DNA of 64,000 bases, from the NCBI RefSeq assembly GCF_900107855.1, contig NZ_FNRJ01000010.1, positions 1-64,000 on the forward strand, read 5' to 3'. The stretch comes from Marinobacterium iners DSM 11526. Its GTDB lineage: Bacteria; Pseudomonadota; Gammaproteobacteria; Pseudomonadales; Balneatricaceae. The notes under the pieces are model-generated. The model had not been told where the DNA came from, did not search any database, and worked only from the letters and a program-made list of their open reading frames with translations. How positions within the stretch are numbered: the first letter of the stretch is position 1; each line of letters starts with the position of its first letter. Of this stretch, positions 1 through 6,635 are shown piece by piece. The position numbers and the translations under genes are program-made.

Positions 1-279
1 GGGCTATACGCCCCGGCAGCCAGGAAGCGGCACCAACGGATGTTGGCGCAGCACGGTAATCTGGCGCGGATGAAGGTTCGAGATGCTGAGCCCATGGAGC
101 AGGTGTTGTTGTGTTGTAAGGCCTGTGGTGCGCACGCTGAGTTGCTGAGACGACGTTGTCGCAAGGCTGTAAAAGGAATTTCCCTTATAAAGAGGGACGG
201 TGTGTTGGTAGGGGGCGGCTATGTCCAACAAGGCGTTGAACGTGACCTTGAAAGGGGGAATATCGGTGACTCATCATGA
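1..279 (+). CDS. Possible 3' end of a cassette gene cut by the left edge (unknown)
   Basis: One frame is open from base 1 to the stop at 277-279, so this could be the tail of a gene that begins outside the window. The peptide is rich in Cys, Arg and Lys in its middle (two Cys, a Cys two residues later, then an RRRC run) but I recognise no family. It would run through the first half of the attC at 223-338, which happens in some cassettes but is not typical. A minus-strand frame (4-231) is also open, so coding is unproven. It is GC-richer than the following cassettes. Confidence 0.25.
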   Translation, partial: GLYAPAARKRHQRMLAQHGNLARMKVRDAEPMEQVLLCCKACGAHAELLRRRCRKAVKGISLIKRDGVLVGGGYVQQGVERDLERGNIGDSS

Positions 280-338
280 ACTCTGTGCCAGCGTATATTT
301 TTTTGCGCTTTCAGCGGCACGTTAACTAAACGTTAGCA
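223..338 (+). repeat. Integron attC site (116 bp)
   Basis: The left box GTCCAAC (223-229) and right box GTTAGCA (332-338) bound an imperfect palindrome. The left arm GTTGAACGTG (234-243) pairs with the right arm CACGTTAAC (318-326) apart from one extra unpaired G, and CTTGAAAG pairs largely with CTTTCAG. A single extrahelical base in one arm is the attC hallmark. It closes the cassette to the left and opens the one that holds the gene at 365. Confidence 0.75.
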
Positions 339-364
339 GTCTTAACTGGGTTGAAAGCGATCAT

Positions 365-799
365 ATGAAGGATTTACTACTTGTTTTGCCCGCATTGGCT
401 GGATGTCTTAGTCTTGTAGCGTGGGGCTCAGAAAAAGCACGGAATATTGTTTTAAATGTTTCAATTATCTTTCAACGAATAAAAAATAAGATATCTGAAT
501 ATAAAAATATATTTATTTCACTATCTGCGGCGATAAATATTTGTAGTGGAGTGTATGTTGCCTATATTCTATTGATGGATAAAGATCTACTATCATCCTA
601 TTTTATTCTGAGCTATGCTTTTCTGGCTAATCTCGTGGTTTTTATATTAGGAGTAATTCTTTACTTCTTAAACGTACCAATAAAAGTAATCCACGGTTTT
701 CTATCTTGGACTATTGATCATAATTTCGAAAACAGGTGGAAATTAACGTGTGTCGTACTGATAGCAGTTCCAACAGCATATCAGGTCTTAGGAAATTAG
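365..799 (+). CDS. Cassette-borne small membrane protein, unknown function
   Basis: This 144-residue protein has about four hydrophobic segments: an N-terminal one (residues 3-20), one near 50-70, one near 75-105 and a C-terminal one near 125-142. Basic residues lie between the first and second, so it is probably an integral inner-membrane protein. No enzymatic motif is visible and I do not recognise a family. It starts 27 bases after the attC right box, as expected for an integron cassette gene, with no good ribosome site (weak purines only). Codon use is AT-rich, unlike the chromosomal genes past 11 kb. It could be a two-gene cassette with the nuclease-like gene downstream, since only a vestigial boundary separates them. 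Confidence 0.6.
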   Translation: MKDLLLVLPALAGCLSLVAWGSEKARNIVLNVSIIFQRIKNKISEYKNIFISLSAAINICSGVYVAYILLMDKDLLSSYFILSYAFLANLVVFILGVILYFLNVPIKVIHGFLSWTIDHNFENRWKLTCVVLIAVPTAYQVLGN

Positions 800-832
800 T
801 GATATACCGTAGCTGCAAAACAAATGTTAGCG
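797..832 (+). other. Vestigial cassette boundary (GTTAGCG box)
   Basis: Only about 49 bases separate the two flanking genes. The stretch AACAAATGTTAGCG resembles a right-hand attC box (826-832), but no matching left box or palindromic arms are visible. It is either a collapsed attC or chance, in which case genes 365-799 and 849-1760 share one cassette. Confidence 0.3.
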
Positions 833-848
833 GTAAGAGAAGGAAATA

Positions 849-1760
849 ATGAGCTTTCCATCAGACATAAAAGGCGCGATGCGAGACTGTATTCTTAAGC
901 TACTTTGGCCAAAAAAGGATATTGTACAGTTCTTCTCAGATAACGGCTGTACGAAGGCTGATATTACCGCCATTGGCTCCACGCAAGAAAGTCATCGTTC
1001 TAAGCTTGTTGATAATATGTTTGCGCATCTATCTTCGAAGTCGGATGGAGGGCTTGGGCCTTTCAGGGCTATGCTGCAAGCACTTACAAATTGGTCGCAG
1101 TTTGATCCGTATTACTTCGAAAGACTCGGCAAGCTTAATCGTGGCGAAGCGGAACGCTCCATTACACATTTAAAGCAACTTCAAGAAATAAGAGATCACA
1201 AGCTAAGAGAAGAAAAGAAGGCTCGTGAGGCAAAGGAAGCTGAGGCGAAAAACCCGAAGAAAACCCTAACTGATCTTAAAAATCGTTTTATTGAGTTACT
1301 ACAAGGTGCTGCATCTCCAAACAGAAGGGGATATGAACTAGAAGAAATACTGCAAGAATTAGGAAAAATATCCAAACTTGAAATAACCGAGCCATACAGG
1401 GTCAATGGCGAACAAATAGATGGTGCTGTTAAATTTGAAGGTGAACATTATTTAGTTGAAGCCAAATGGCAGGATAAAGCGTCATCGAATGAACCAGTTT
1501 ATCAATTTGCGGGAAAGGTTGAAGGTAAACTATACGGTCGTGGTATTTTTATTTCTGTTAATGGATTTAGTGAAAACGTTGTATCATCATTGGTTTATGG
1601 AAAAGCCATTAAAACGATCTTTGTTGATGGTGAAGACTTGATGATGGTTTTAGAAGGGCTACAGACGTTTTCAGATATGTTGGACAAGAAGGTTAAGGCA
1701 GCGCAAACTAAAGGCTTTATTTATATTAATGCGATTACATGTAAAAATAAAATAAGCTAA
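849..1760 (+). CDS. Mrr-like restriction endonuclease domain protein (cassette)
   Basis: This 303-residue protein has three visible parts. Residues 1-115 form a helical domain I do not recognise. Residues 115-140 are a highly charged Lys/Glu/Ala-rich coiled-coil-like linker. Residues 145-270 carry a PD-(D/E)XK nuclease pattern: D191 in EQIDGAV, then E204-A-K206 in a hydrophobic strand (YLVEAKW), preceded by a helix with acidic residues (YELEEIL), as in the Mrr catalytic fold. A role in cleaving foreign or modified DNA is plausible by family. The gene starts at ATG 849 after GAAGGAA and its TAA stop lies in the left box of the next attC. The N-terminal domain may be a sensor or partner-binding module. 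No methyltransferase lies beside it, so a type IV-like or standalone defence role is inferred, not shown. Confidence 0.65.
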   Translation: MSFPSDIKGAMRDCILKLLWPKKDIVQFFSDNGCTKADITAIGSTQESHRSKLVDNMFAHLSSKSDGGLGPFRAMLQALTNWSQFDPYYFERLGKLNRGEAERSITHLKQLQEIRDHKLREEKKAREAKEAEAKNPKKTLTDLKNRFIELLQGAASPNRRGYELEEILQELGKISKLEITEPYRVNGEQIDGAVKFEGEHYLVEAKWQDKASSNEPVYQFAGKVEGKLYGRGIFISVNGFSENVVSSLVYGKAIKTIFVDGEDLMMVLEGLQTFSDMLDKKVKAAQTKGFIYINAITCKNKIS

Positions 1761-1823
1761 CAAAATTATGAAATTGACCTCAATAAGCTACGCTTCTTTC
1801 GTCAATTTATAATGACGTTATAT
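1755..1823 (+). repeat. Integron attC site (69 bp)
   Basis: The left box GCTAAC (1756-1761) includes the stop codon of the nuclease-like gene and the right box is GTTATAT (1817-1823). The inner arms ATTATGAAATTGAC and GTCAATTTATAAT pair perfectly except for one extra G in the left arm, a clear extrahelical base. This is one of the best-formed sites in the array. Confidence 0.9.
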
Positions 1824-1837
1824 TTCACGGAGGTAAT

Positions 1838-2206
1838 GTGCAAAGGAGAAGGATTGTCATTCTAGGCTCTATCGGAGTAACTGTAATAATTAGCTTGGCT
1901 GTAGCTATATACTTTTCGATAGCAATTGATAATCGAAAACAAATAGCAATAGACCTTTTAACTAAGCCAGACGGGAGTCTCAATTACAACAATTTAGAAA
2001 TCCTGCTTAACGAAAAATATATGTCGAGTTCGGGTTTTGAAGGTGTTGTAGAGTTTGTAAAAAATTATGGTGGGGTCTGCACTGAGCATGTTTGCAGGTT
2101 GCCCGTAGCTGGTACTTTCTGTGTCATTGAAAACGCTATAATTACGTTACAAGCCACAGAGCATTCAAAATATTTAAACGTGGAGAGGCGCCTAGATGGG
2201 TGCTAA
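1838..2206 (+). CDS. Cassette-borne membrane-anchored small protein, unknown
   Basis: This 122-residue protein starts at GTG 1838, 15 bases after the attC right box, with GGAGG just upstream (1829-1833). A basic N-terminus (MQRRR) is followed by a single hydrophobic segment (about residues 6-28), so it is either membrane-anchored or secreted by an uncleaved signal. The rest is soluble and has three Cys (two in the short C-x5-C region near residue 80-90, one at the C-terminus) that could form disulfides outside the cytoplasm. No family was recognised. The placement between two attC sites makes it a single-gene cassette. Confidence 0.6.
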   Translation: MQRRRIVILGSIGVTVIISLAVAIYFSIAIDNRKQIAIDLLTKPDGSLNYNNLEILLNEKYMSSSGFEGVVEFVKNYGGVCTEHVCRLPVAGTFCVIENAIITLQATEHSKYLNVERRLDGC

Positions 2207-2209
2207 AAA

Positions 2210-2290
2210 ATATAACAATCACATCAAAAATCGCTCCACTGCGTTTCGCTGGACGTCGCTGACGCTCCGCCTTTTATGTGAGCGTTAGGC
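2210..2290 (+). repeat. Integron attC site (81 bp)
   Basis: The left box is ATATAAC (2210-2216) and the right box GTTAGGC (2284-2290). The inner arms TCACATCAAAA and TTTTATGTGA pair apart from one extra C, the extrahelical base. The loop carries a second GC-rich hairpin. Confidence 0.9.
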
Positions 2291-2311
2291 TTTCAACTCA
2301 AGGAGATGCAA

Positions 2312-2794
2312 ATGGCGACGGTGCCATCAAAAGAAGACACAGCACATGTAATCCTAGAAATATTTGTGGAGCACTTTAACTCCCGCCCGGGTCATGTCCT
2401 GAGAATCAATAACTTCACCTCAATTTGGCATTCTCGTGGACTCACATCAGAGGACTTTAATGTGGGGATGGAATATGCCGTTTCTCAAAATTGGGTGGAG
2501 GCAATGCCGTCCGGCGATTCATATAAGCTAACTGACACGGGGTACTCCAAAATGGCGACACTACCAACACCCGAAGAAACTGCTCGTGAAATACTAGGAA
2601 TATTCGTGGGCAACTTCAACTCACGGCCTGGACATGTCCTGCGCATCAACAACTTCAATGCGGTTTGGCATTCTCGTGGATTGGCCTCAGAGGATTTTCA
2701 GTCGGGAATGGAGTATGCCGCTGCTCAAGGTTGGGTGGAAGTCCAGTCAGGTGGTGACGCATTCAAGCTCACGGATGCTGGGTTTGCAGAAGCC
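2312..2794 (+). repeat. In-frame tandem duplication of an 80-codon unit
   Basis: Unit 1 spans 2312-2551 and unit 2 spans 2552-2794. They match at most codons over the middle third and keep an ATG at the start of each unit, as if a complete one-domain gene had been duplicated and joined by loss of the first stop codon. Third positions have diverged widely, so the event is not recent. Confidence 0.8.
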
Positions 2795-2797
2795 TAA
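2312..2797 (+). CDS. Internally duplicated 80-residue domain protein (cassette)
   Basis: The 161-residue product is two head-to-tail copies of one domain: residues 1-80 and 81-161. They share MAT-P at the start, then the blocks FNSRPGHVLRINNF, WHSRGL-SEDF, GMEYA, WVE and a closing KLTD-G. Each copy looks like a small helical, possibly winged-helix fold (helices followed by a short KLTD-G strand turn). I place the start at ATG 2312 rather than 2306 because AGGAG (2301-2305) is correctly spaced only for 2312, and because this start aligns exactly with the internal Met of copy two (ATG 2552). Function is unknown. DNA or RNA binding is only a guess from the fold impression. Confidence 0.7.
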   Translation: MATVPSKEDTAHVILEIFVEHFNSRPGHVLRINNFTSIWHSRGLTSEDFNVGMEYAVSQNWVEAMPSGDSYKLTDTGYSKMATLPTPEETAREILGIFVGNFNSRPGHVLRINNFNAVWHSRGLASEDFQSGMEYAAAQGWVEVQSGGDAFKLTDAGFAEA

Positions 2798-2869
2798 CAA
2801 TGCAATTAAATTCGCTCCCTACGGTCGCCGGACGCTCGTTCCTCGCGCCGTTTATTGCAGGCGTTAAAT
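2792..2869 (+). repeat. Integron attC site (78 bp)
   Basis: The left box GCCTAAC (2792-2798) includes the stop codon of the upstream gene and the right box is GTTAAAT (2863-2869). The arms TGCAATTAAA and TTTATTGCA pair with one extra T in the left arm. The loop region has the GC-rich CGGTCGCCGG type seen in attC sites of Pseudomonas- and Xanthomonas-like integrons. Confidence 0.9.
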
Positions 2870-2884
2870 TGAGTACCAAGATCC

Positions 2885-3442
2885 ATGCTCTACGAGAAGT
2901 CTAAGAAAGCCATTTCGGTTTTGGCGTCACTCACCCCGAATACTCTGTTGCCGAAATTTGGCGCATGGGCTACCGCAGACAGGGTGGAGTTCTATGTTTG
3001 GGCAGAAATTTACCTGGTTTCGAGGTTTATTTTCTCGATTGTTGCAGCTCTATTGCTGCCGGTGAATCTGTTCCTTGGCTTTCTTGTAGCATTTATTCAG
3101 ATAGGCTCCTTGATTTACCTTTTGAAAATCGTGTTTCCTGCTGAGAAGCGGGGACTCAGAGATTCCGGTAGATCGTTATTTTTCGCTCTGGGTCACTACT
3201 TGGAAATCGGGTTCTCTATGGCTTACGTCTATTGGTCATGGGGCGCATTTTCGGTGGAGGGGTTAAGCCGGGTAGATAGCATCTACTATAGCTTTGTAAC
3301 TATGACAACGCTTGGATATGGAGATATATACCCAGCTTCAGATCTGACGAAAATGCTGGCAACTGGTCAGACCCTGGTTGGTATGTTCATGTTTGCAATC
3401 GTAATAGGGTTGTTCCTGTCTAAGTCGAGTCAGGACCACTGA
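2885..3442 (+). CDS. Two-pore-helix type potassium channel-like protein (cassette)
   Basis: This 185-residue protein has about two N-terminal membrane segments (residues 40-80), a third near 95-120, then a re-entrant pore helix with the potassium selectivity filter T142-L143-G144-Y145-G146-D147, and a final membrane helix (about 155-180). That pore-loop/last-helix pair is the Ion_trans_2 pattern of bacterial potassium channels. No cytoplasmic RCK or cyclic-nucleotide domain follows. It likely conducts K+ across the inner membrane as a tetramer. It is unusual as integron cargo. Start ATG 2885 lies 15 bases after the attC right box, with a weak AAG-type ribosome site. Confidence 0.85.
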   Translation: MLYEKSKKAISVLASLTPNTLLPKFGAWATADRVEFYVWAEIYLVSRFIFSIVAALLLPVNLFLGFLVAFIQIGSLIYLLKIVFPAEKRGLRDSGRSLFFALGHYLEIGFSMAYVYWSWGAFSVEGLSRVDSIYYSFVTMTTLGYGDIYPASDLTKMLATGQTLVGMFMFAIVIGLFLSKSSQDH

Positions 3443-3444
3443 AA

Positions 3445-3515
3445 ATTTAACAAGTGGCTGTTGTCGGACGCACCTACGCTGGCGCTCCGGTGCGCCGCAA
3501 AGCCAAGCGTTAGCA
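3445..3515 (+). repeat. Integron attC site (71 bp)
   Basis: The left box is ATTTAAC (3445-3451) and the right box GTTAGCA (3509-3515). The short arms around TGGCT and AGCCA pair, and the loop contains GGCGCTCCGGTGCGCC, itself a hairpin. Confidence 0.85.
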
Positions 3516-3534
3516 TTACCAAGGAGGTCACACA

Positions 3535-4080
3535 GTGAAGTGGGCATTTATCGACTACGAAAACATCGGGTGTCTTAGCAAAGTTGATCTTTCAGCTTAT
3601 AGCAAAGTCGTTTTATTCCTTGGGGCGAAGCAGCCAAAAATAGATCTCGGTGAGAAAAAATACGACACGCCAATTAATCTAGTGTTAGTCCAACTTAAAG
3701 CCACTCAATCAAACAATTTAGATTTCCACCTTTCCTACTACCTCGGGAAGTATGACAGCGAAGCCCCATCGGGTGTCAGCTTTGATATTATCAGCAACGA
3801 CAACGGTTTTTCCCCACTTATTGCCCATGTCAAAGTGAATGGCAGATCATGCAAGCAGGTCAAAGCGGCATCAGATCCGAGCGCCAAAAATAAGCTGATA
3901 ACATTTTTGACATCTACCCCTAAAGACAAACGCCCGAAGAAGGTTACCAGCCTTCGAAATCATATTGCGGCACATATGGGTATCAAGGGTAACGAAGTGG
4001 CAATAAAAAACAATTTTAATCAATTAGTTAACGAAAAAATAATTCAGATTGTCGGAGATGACGTTGAATACAAATGCTAA
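3535..4080 (+). CDS. PIN/NYN-like RNase domain protein (cassette)
   Basis: This 181-residue protein starts at GTG 3535, with AAGGAGG at 3521-3527. It opens with an aspartate-bearing strand (FIDYEN, D7, N10), has a second acidic cluster in NLDFHLSYYLGKYD (residues 62-75) and a third in ISNDNGF (D89). This spacing matches the PIN-like/NYN nuclease fold of the PIN7 group, whose members are metal-dependent RNases. The C-terminal third (residues 125-181) is basic and helical and may bind nucleic acid. No antitoxin partner lies in the same cassette, so a toxin-antitoxin role is not supported. The TAA stop is inside the next attC left box. Confidence 0.65.
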   Translation: MKWAFIDYENIGCLSKVDLSAYSKVVLFLGAKQPKIDLGEKKYDTPINLVLVQLKATQSNNLDFHLSYYLGKYDSEAPSGVSFDIISNDNGFSPLIAHVKVNGRSCKQVKAASDPSAKNKLITFLTSTPKDKRPKKVTSLRNHIAAHMGIKGNEVAIKNNFNQLVNEKIIQIVGDDVEYKC

Positions 4081-4163
4081 CAAGCGTTCAACTTCGGCCA
4101 GCAAGCTGGCCTGGACCTCCAAAACGCTGCGCGTTTTTCCGGCCCGTTAACGCAGCGTTAAAT
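4075..4163 (+). repeat. Integron attC site (89 bp)
   Basis: The left box TGCTAAC (4075-4081) contains the stop codon and the right box is GTTAAAT (4157-4163). The arms GCGTTCAAC and GTTAACGC pair except for one extra C. The loop holds GGCCAGCAAGCTGGCC, an additional hairpin. Confidence 0.9.
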
Positions 4164-4181
4164 TTTCCATCGGATTTAGTG

Positions 4182-4613
4182 ATGAATATTGAGATCGTAG
4201 AAAAAGCAGATCATCTTAAGCTGATAGAAGTCTGGGAAGCGTCGGTCAGGGCAACGCATGACTTTCTGGCTGAAGATGATCTACAGGAGTTAAAGCCGTT
4301 AATTCTGGAGCAGTATTTTGACGCAGTTGATTTAAGGTGCGCTAAAAACAGTAACGGTGAAATTCAGGGATTCTGTGGGGTGCATGACGGTAATATTGAG
4401 ATGTTGTTCATCTCACCTGATGCACGCGGAAAAGGCATTGGTGCTATGTTGGCGGCCCATGCTATCAAAGAGCAAGGAGCATCAAAGGTCGATGTAAATG
4501 AGCAAAATGAGAAGGCGCTGGGTTTTTACCAACATATTGGCTTTAAAGTGATAGGTCGCTCACCAGTTGATGGTCAGGGTAAGCCATATCCACTGTTGCA
4601 TATGGCGCTATAA
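4182..4613 (+). CDS. GNAT family N-acetyltransferase (cassette)
   Basis: This 143-residue enzyme is YjaB-like. The acetyl-CoA pyrophosphate loop RGKGIG-ML (about residues 84-92) follows the beta-4 strand IEMLFISPDAR, and the C-terminal motif NEKALGFYQHIGFK (about 107-120) is the usual GNAT motif B. It transfers an acetyl group from acetyl-CoA to an unknown amine. A longer frame starting at 4074 exists but would translate the attC, so I use ATG 4182, 18 bases after the attC right box. GNATs are common integron cargo. The substrate cannot be told from sequence. Confidence 0.85.
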   Translation: MNIEIVEKADHLKLIEVWEASVRATHDFLAEDDLQELKPLILEQYFDAVDLRCAKNSNGEIQGFCGVHDGNIEMLFISPDARGKGIGAMLAAHAIKEQGASKVDVNEQNEKALGFYQHIGFKVIGRSPVDGQGKPYPLLHMAL

Positions 4614-4615
4614 AA

Positions 4616-4705
4616 ATTTAACAAGGCACAGCAGTCGCTCCCATTGGTCGCAGGGGCCGCTAAAACGCTGCGTTTTTTTTCCGGCCCCTGTGTACGGCGT
4701 TATAT
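4616..4705 (+). repeat. Integron attC site (90 bp)
   Basis: The left box is ATTTAAC (4616-4622) and the right box GTTATAT (4699-4705). Outer arms pair through CACAG/CTGTG, and the loop carries GGGGCCGC...CCGGCCCC as a second stem. The AAAACGCTGCG loop motif recurs in the site at 4075-4163, so these two sites are related. Confidence 0.85.
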
Positions 4706-4708
4706 GCT

Positions 4709-5182
4709 ATGAAATATTTACTGATACTTCTCGCGTTGATTTCATTCCAAGCTAATGCAGATGTTGATCTAGTGCGGGTCGATAAGTCTGAGAGGAAAAT
4801 GTATCTGCTGTCCGGCGGTAAAATAGTAAAGGAATACCATGTTGCACTTGGCGCTAATCCTAAGGGGCCCAAGGAACAAGAGGGTGATGAACGGACGCCG
4901 GAGGGTGAATACACCTTAGACTACAAAAAGGAAGATTCATCATTCTATAGAGCAATGCACATAAACTATCCAAATCAACAGGATATAGCGCATGCTGAGG
5001 AATTAGGCGTTTCTCCAGGTGGGTTTATCATGGTTCATGGTCAGCGTAACTGGCTAGGCTGGATTTCTCCAATTTCTCAGCGCTTCAATTGGACGAATGG
5101 GTGTATTGCACTGACGAACGATGAAATAGATGAGTTCATGGAGCTGGTTAATGTCGGTACAAAAATTGAAATTAAGTGGTAA
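4709..5182 (+). CDS. Periplasmic L,D-transpeptidase, YkuD domain (cassette)
   Basis: This 157-residue protein has a signal peptide (MKYLLILLALISFQANA, cleavage after residue 17) and a YkuD catalytic domain: H110 in MVHGQRNW and nucleophile C132 in the TNGCIAL motif, with the expected Gly before Cys. The family cross-links peptidoglycan stem peptides through meso-diaminopimelate or anchors proteins to them, in the periplasm. There is no LysM or other wall-binding domain, so this is a minimal form. The ATG is 4 bases after the attC right box, with no Shine-Dalgarno of its own, so translation may depend on read-through or a leaderless-like start. It resembles the YafK/ErfK-type small enzymes. 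Confidence 0.85.
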   Translation: MKYLLILLALISFQANADVDLVRVDKSERKMYLLSGGKIVKEYHVALGANPKGPKEQEGDERTPEGEYTLDYKKEDSSFYRAMHINYPNQQDIAHAEELGVSPGGFIMVHGQRNWLGWISPISQRFNWTNGCIALTNDEIDEFMELVNVGTKIEIKW

Positions 5183-5185
5183 TGC

Positions 5186-5272
5186 AGATAACAAAGCGTT
5201 GAAAATCGTTCGCTTTGCTCACTGGGGCTTCAAAAGCTACGCTTTTTCGGCCCTTTAACTACGGCGTTATGA
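5186..5272 (+). repeat. Integron attC site (87 bp)
   Basis: The left box is AGATAAC (5186-5192) and the right box GTTATGA (5266-5272). The arms GTTGAAA and TTTAAC pair with one extra G. The loop contains GGGGCTTCAAAAGCTACGC, similar to the neighbouring site at 4616-4705. Confidence 0.88.
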
Positions 5273-5282
5273 GTGATTTTCT

Positions 5283-5648
5283 ATGAATGTGACAAGGAAG
5301 CCTGTTCATATATTTTTCATTGAGCACTTGCTGTATTCGGTGTATCTGTTCATTTGGTTGGTGTTGGCGGCTTTTGTCATACCAAAATTGTTGGTCCGCT
5401 ACGCCAATGTCGTGCCGCCAGAGGTCGCAATTTGGGTTTTACCAGCGTTCATGATGATCCCAATAGTTGCAGTACTATACTTTTGGCTTCCTTATAGTGC
5501 AGTTCGGCTTTGGGTTGCTGCAGGTAACCACAATGACGGTATCGGGCAGTATGCGTGGCGTGTGTATGCTGCTGGTATCTTCTTAGTGTTTGGTTTTCAT
5601 GGGGTGATGACGCTGTTTTCTGTCGGCGAATTTTTTGAACTCGTCTAG
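5283..5648 (+). CDS. Cassette-borne three-helix membrane protein, unknown
   Basis: This 121-residue protein has three to four hydrophobic segments: about residues 12-40, 48-75 and 90-115. The loops are short and mostly uncharged. There is no recognisable domain. The start is ATG 5283, 11 bases after the attC right box, without a clear ribosome site. Unknown function. The hydrophobic pattern is stable across the frame and codon use is normal, which supports real coding. Confidence 0.6.
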   Translation: MNVTRKPVHIFFIEHLLYSVYLFIWLVLAAFVIPKLLVRYANVVPPEVAIWVLPAFMMIPIVAVLYFWLPYSAVRLWVAAGNHNDGIGQYAWRVYAAGIFLVFGFHGVMTLFSVGEFFELV

Positions 5649-5681
5649 GCATCCCATAAGGCTAGGCGGTGTGTCATCCCA

Positions 5682-5727
5682 TCATAACAAGACACAGCCG
5701 TTCGCGGCCGCCGGACGCCCGTTAGGC
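5682..5727 (+). repeat. Atypical or truncated attC site
   Basis: A left-like box TCATAAC (5682-5688) and a perfect right-type box GTTAGGC (5721-5727) lie only 46 bp apart. CAGCC and GGCTG at the edges pair around GCGGCCGC. The usual extrahelical base and longer arms are missing, so the site may be shortened or non-functional. Confidence 0.5.
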
Positions 5728-5778
5728 TGCGCACCATAGGCGCCGCTGAAAAATGGATTTATGATAAGAGGAATAGTG

Positions 5779-6060
5779 ATGAAAAATTTTGAAGAAATAT
5801 ATATCAAGGATATTGAAAAGATATTTAGCACAGAAAAAAGAGTTAATGTTTTTCTGAGAATAGGTGCAGTAGTAATGACGCTTGGATGCTTAATTATATT
5901 TACTGAATCATTCTATGAAATCTTGCATGGGTCTTGGAAAGACGAAATATCTTTAGGTAATCTATTAGATATGCTCTTCATAGGCTGGCTATTTTGGCCG
6001 ATGTCGTATGTTGCAATAAAAGGTAAAGGCCCTAAAAAATGGTCGCCATATTCTTATTAA
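5779..6060 (+). CDS. Cassette-borne small membrane protein, unknown
   Basis: The product has 93 residues: an acidic/basic N-terminal stretch, then two hydrophobic helices (about residues 26-45 and 62-82) and a Lys-rich tail, so it is a small two-span membrane protein. I choose ATG 5779 over 5761 because AGAGGAA (5765-5771) sits at the right distance. No family was recognised. It is very AT-rich compared with its attC. After the stop an inverted repeat AAAATC...GATTTT (6060-6081) separates it from the next gene, and no attC was found there. Confidence 0.55.
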   Translation: MKNFEEIYIKDIEKIFSTEKRVNVFLRIGAVVMTLGCLIIFTESFYEILHGSWKDEISLGNLLDMLFIGWLFWPMSYVAIKGKGPKKWSPYSY

Positions 6061-6095
6061 AATCTCATAAATAGGATTTTAACTGAAAAAACATC

Positions 6096-6632
6096 ATGCG
6101 AAGAATCAGTGTCAAGCGCCCAAAAGCAAAAGTACGTGGTGTAGAAAGGCGAATGAGAGCCCTGGATAAATGGGCGGACTCTTTTGATGGCTATTTTCCC
6201 TCCGAGTACTCACAAGAGAGGTATTGGAATTGGAAACTGCCCGTCTTGGATAGGTTAGTGGAGCCTCCGACGACAAGTGATGAGATACAGTCGCACTGTG
6301 CGCAGGCAATACTTAGAGCAGCCAAACACTTATTTGAGGCAAGGCCAAAAGAATATGACCAAGCGGTCGTTTCAGCCTTAATAACCTACCCAGACATGTT
6401 TAGTAGTGAGATTTGTATATTTTTTGACAGAGAGTATTTTGATTCGTTTTTTGACAGGAATAGTGAATGGCAGTCTTTAAGTCCCATCCCCGATAGGAAG
6501 CTCTCAAAATTGTTAAGCCTAGAAGTACCGTCTCCATTCATTCAGTCAGGCTATCTATACCAGATAAAAGACGAATGGGAAGGCGAAGTCACCACTTACG
6601 AGGGGGAGTGGTGGTCATTCTATGCTTTCTAG
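6096..6632 (+). CDS. DUF3916 family protein (cassette)
   Basis: This 178-residue protein fits the DUF3916 pattern: a KxRGxERR start (residues 11-19), a Tyr/Trp-Lys-Leu-Pro-Val segment (WKLPV, about 47-51), the block YPDMFSSEICIFF (about 97-110), the highly characteristic FFDRNSEWQ (about 116-125), and the closing YEGE-WW (about 168-174). The family is widespread in Bacillus and scattered in Gram-negatives and has no known function. It looks cytoplasmic, without a signal peptide or membrane helix. It has no attC upstream, so it probably shares a cassette with the small membrane protein before it, and its own attC follows the stop by 3 bases. Confidence 0.72.
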   Translation: MRRISVKRPKAKVRGVERRMRALDKWADSFDGYFPSEYSQERYWNWKLPVLDRLVEPPTTSDEIQSHCAQAILRAAKHLFEARPKEYDQAVVSALITYPDMFSSEICIFFDREYFDSFFDRNSEWQSLSPIPDRKLSKLLSLEVPSPFIQSGYLYQIKDEWEGEVTTYEGEWWSFYAF

Positions 6633-6635
6633 AAC

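Noticed and set aside
4074-4181. N-terminal extension of the GNAT cassette gene
   Set aside because: It would translate the attC site; the ATG at 4182 fits the family start.
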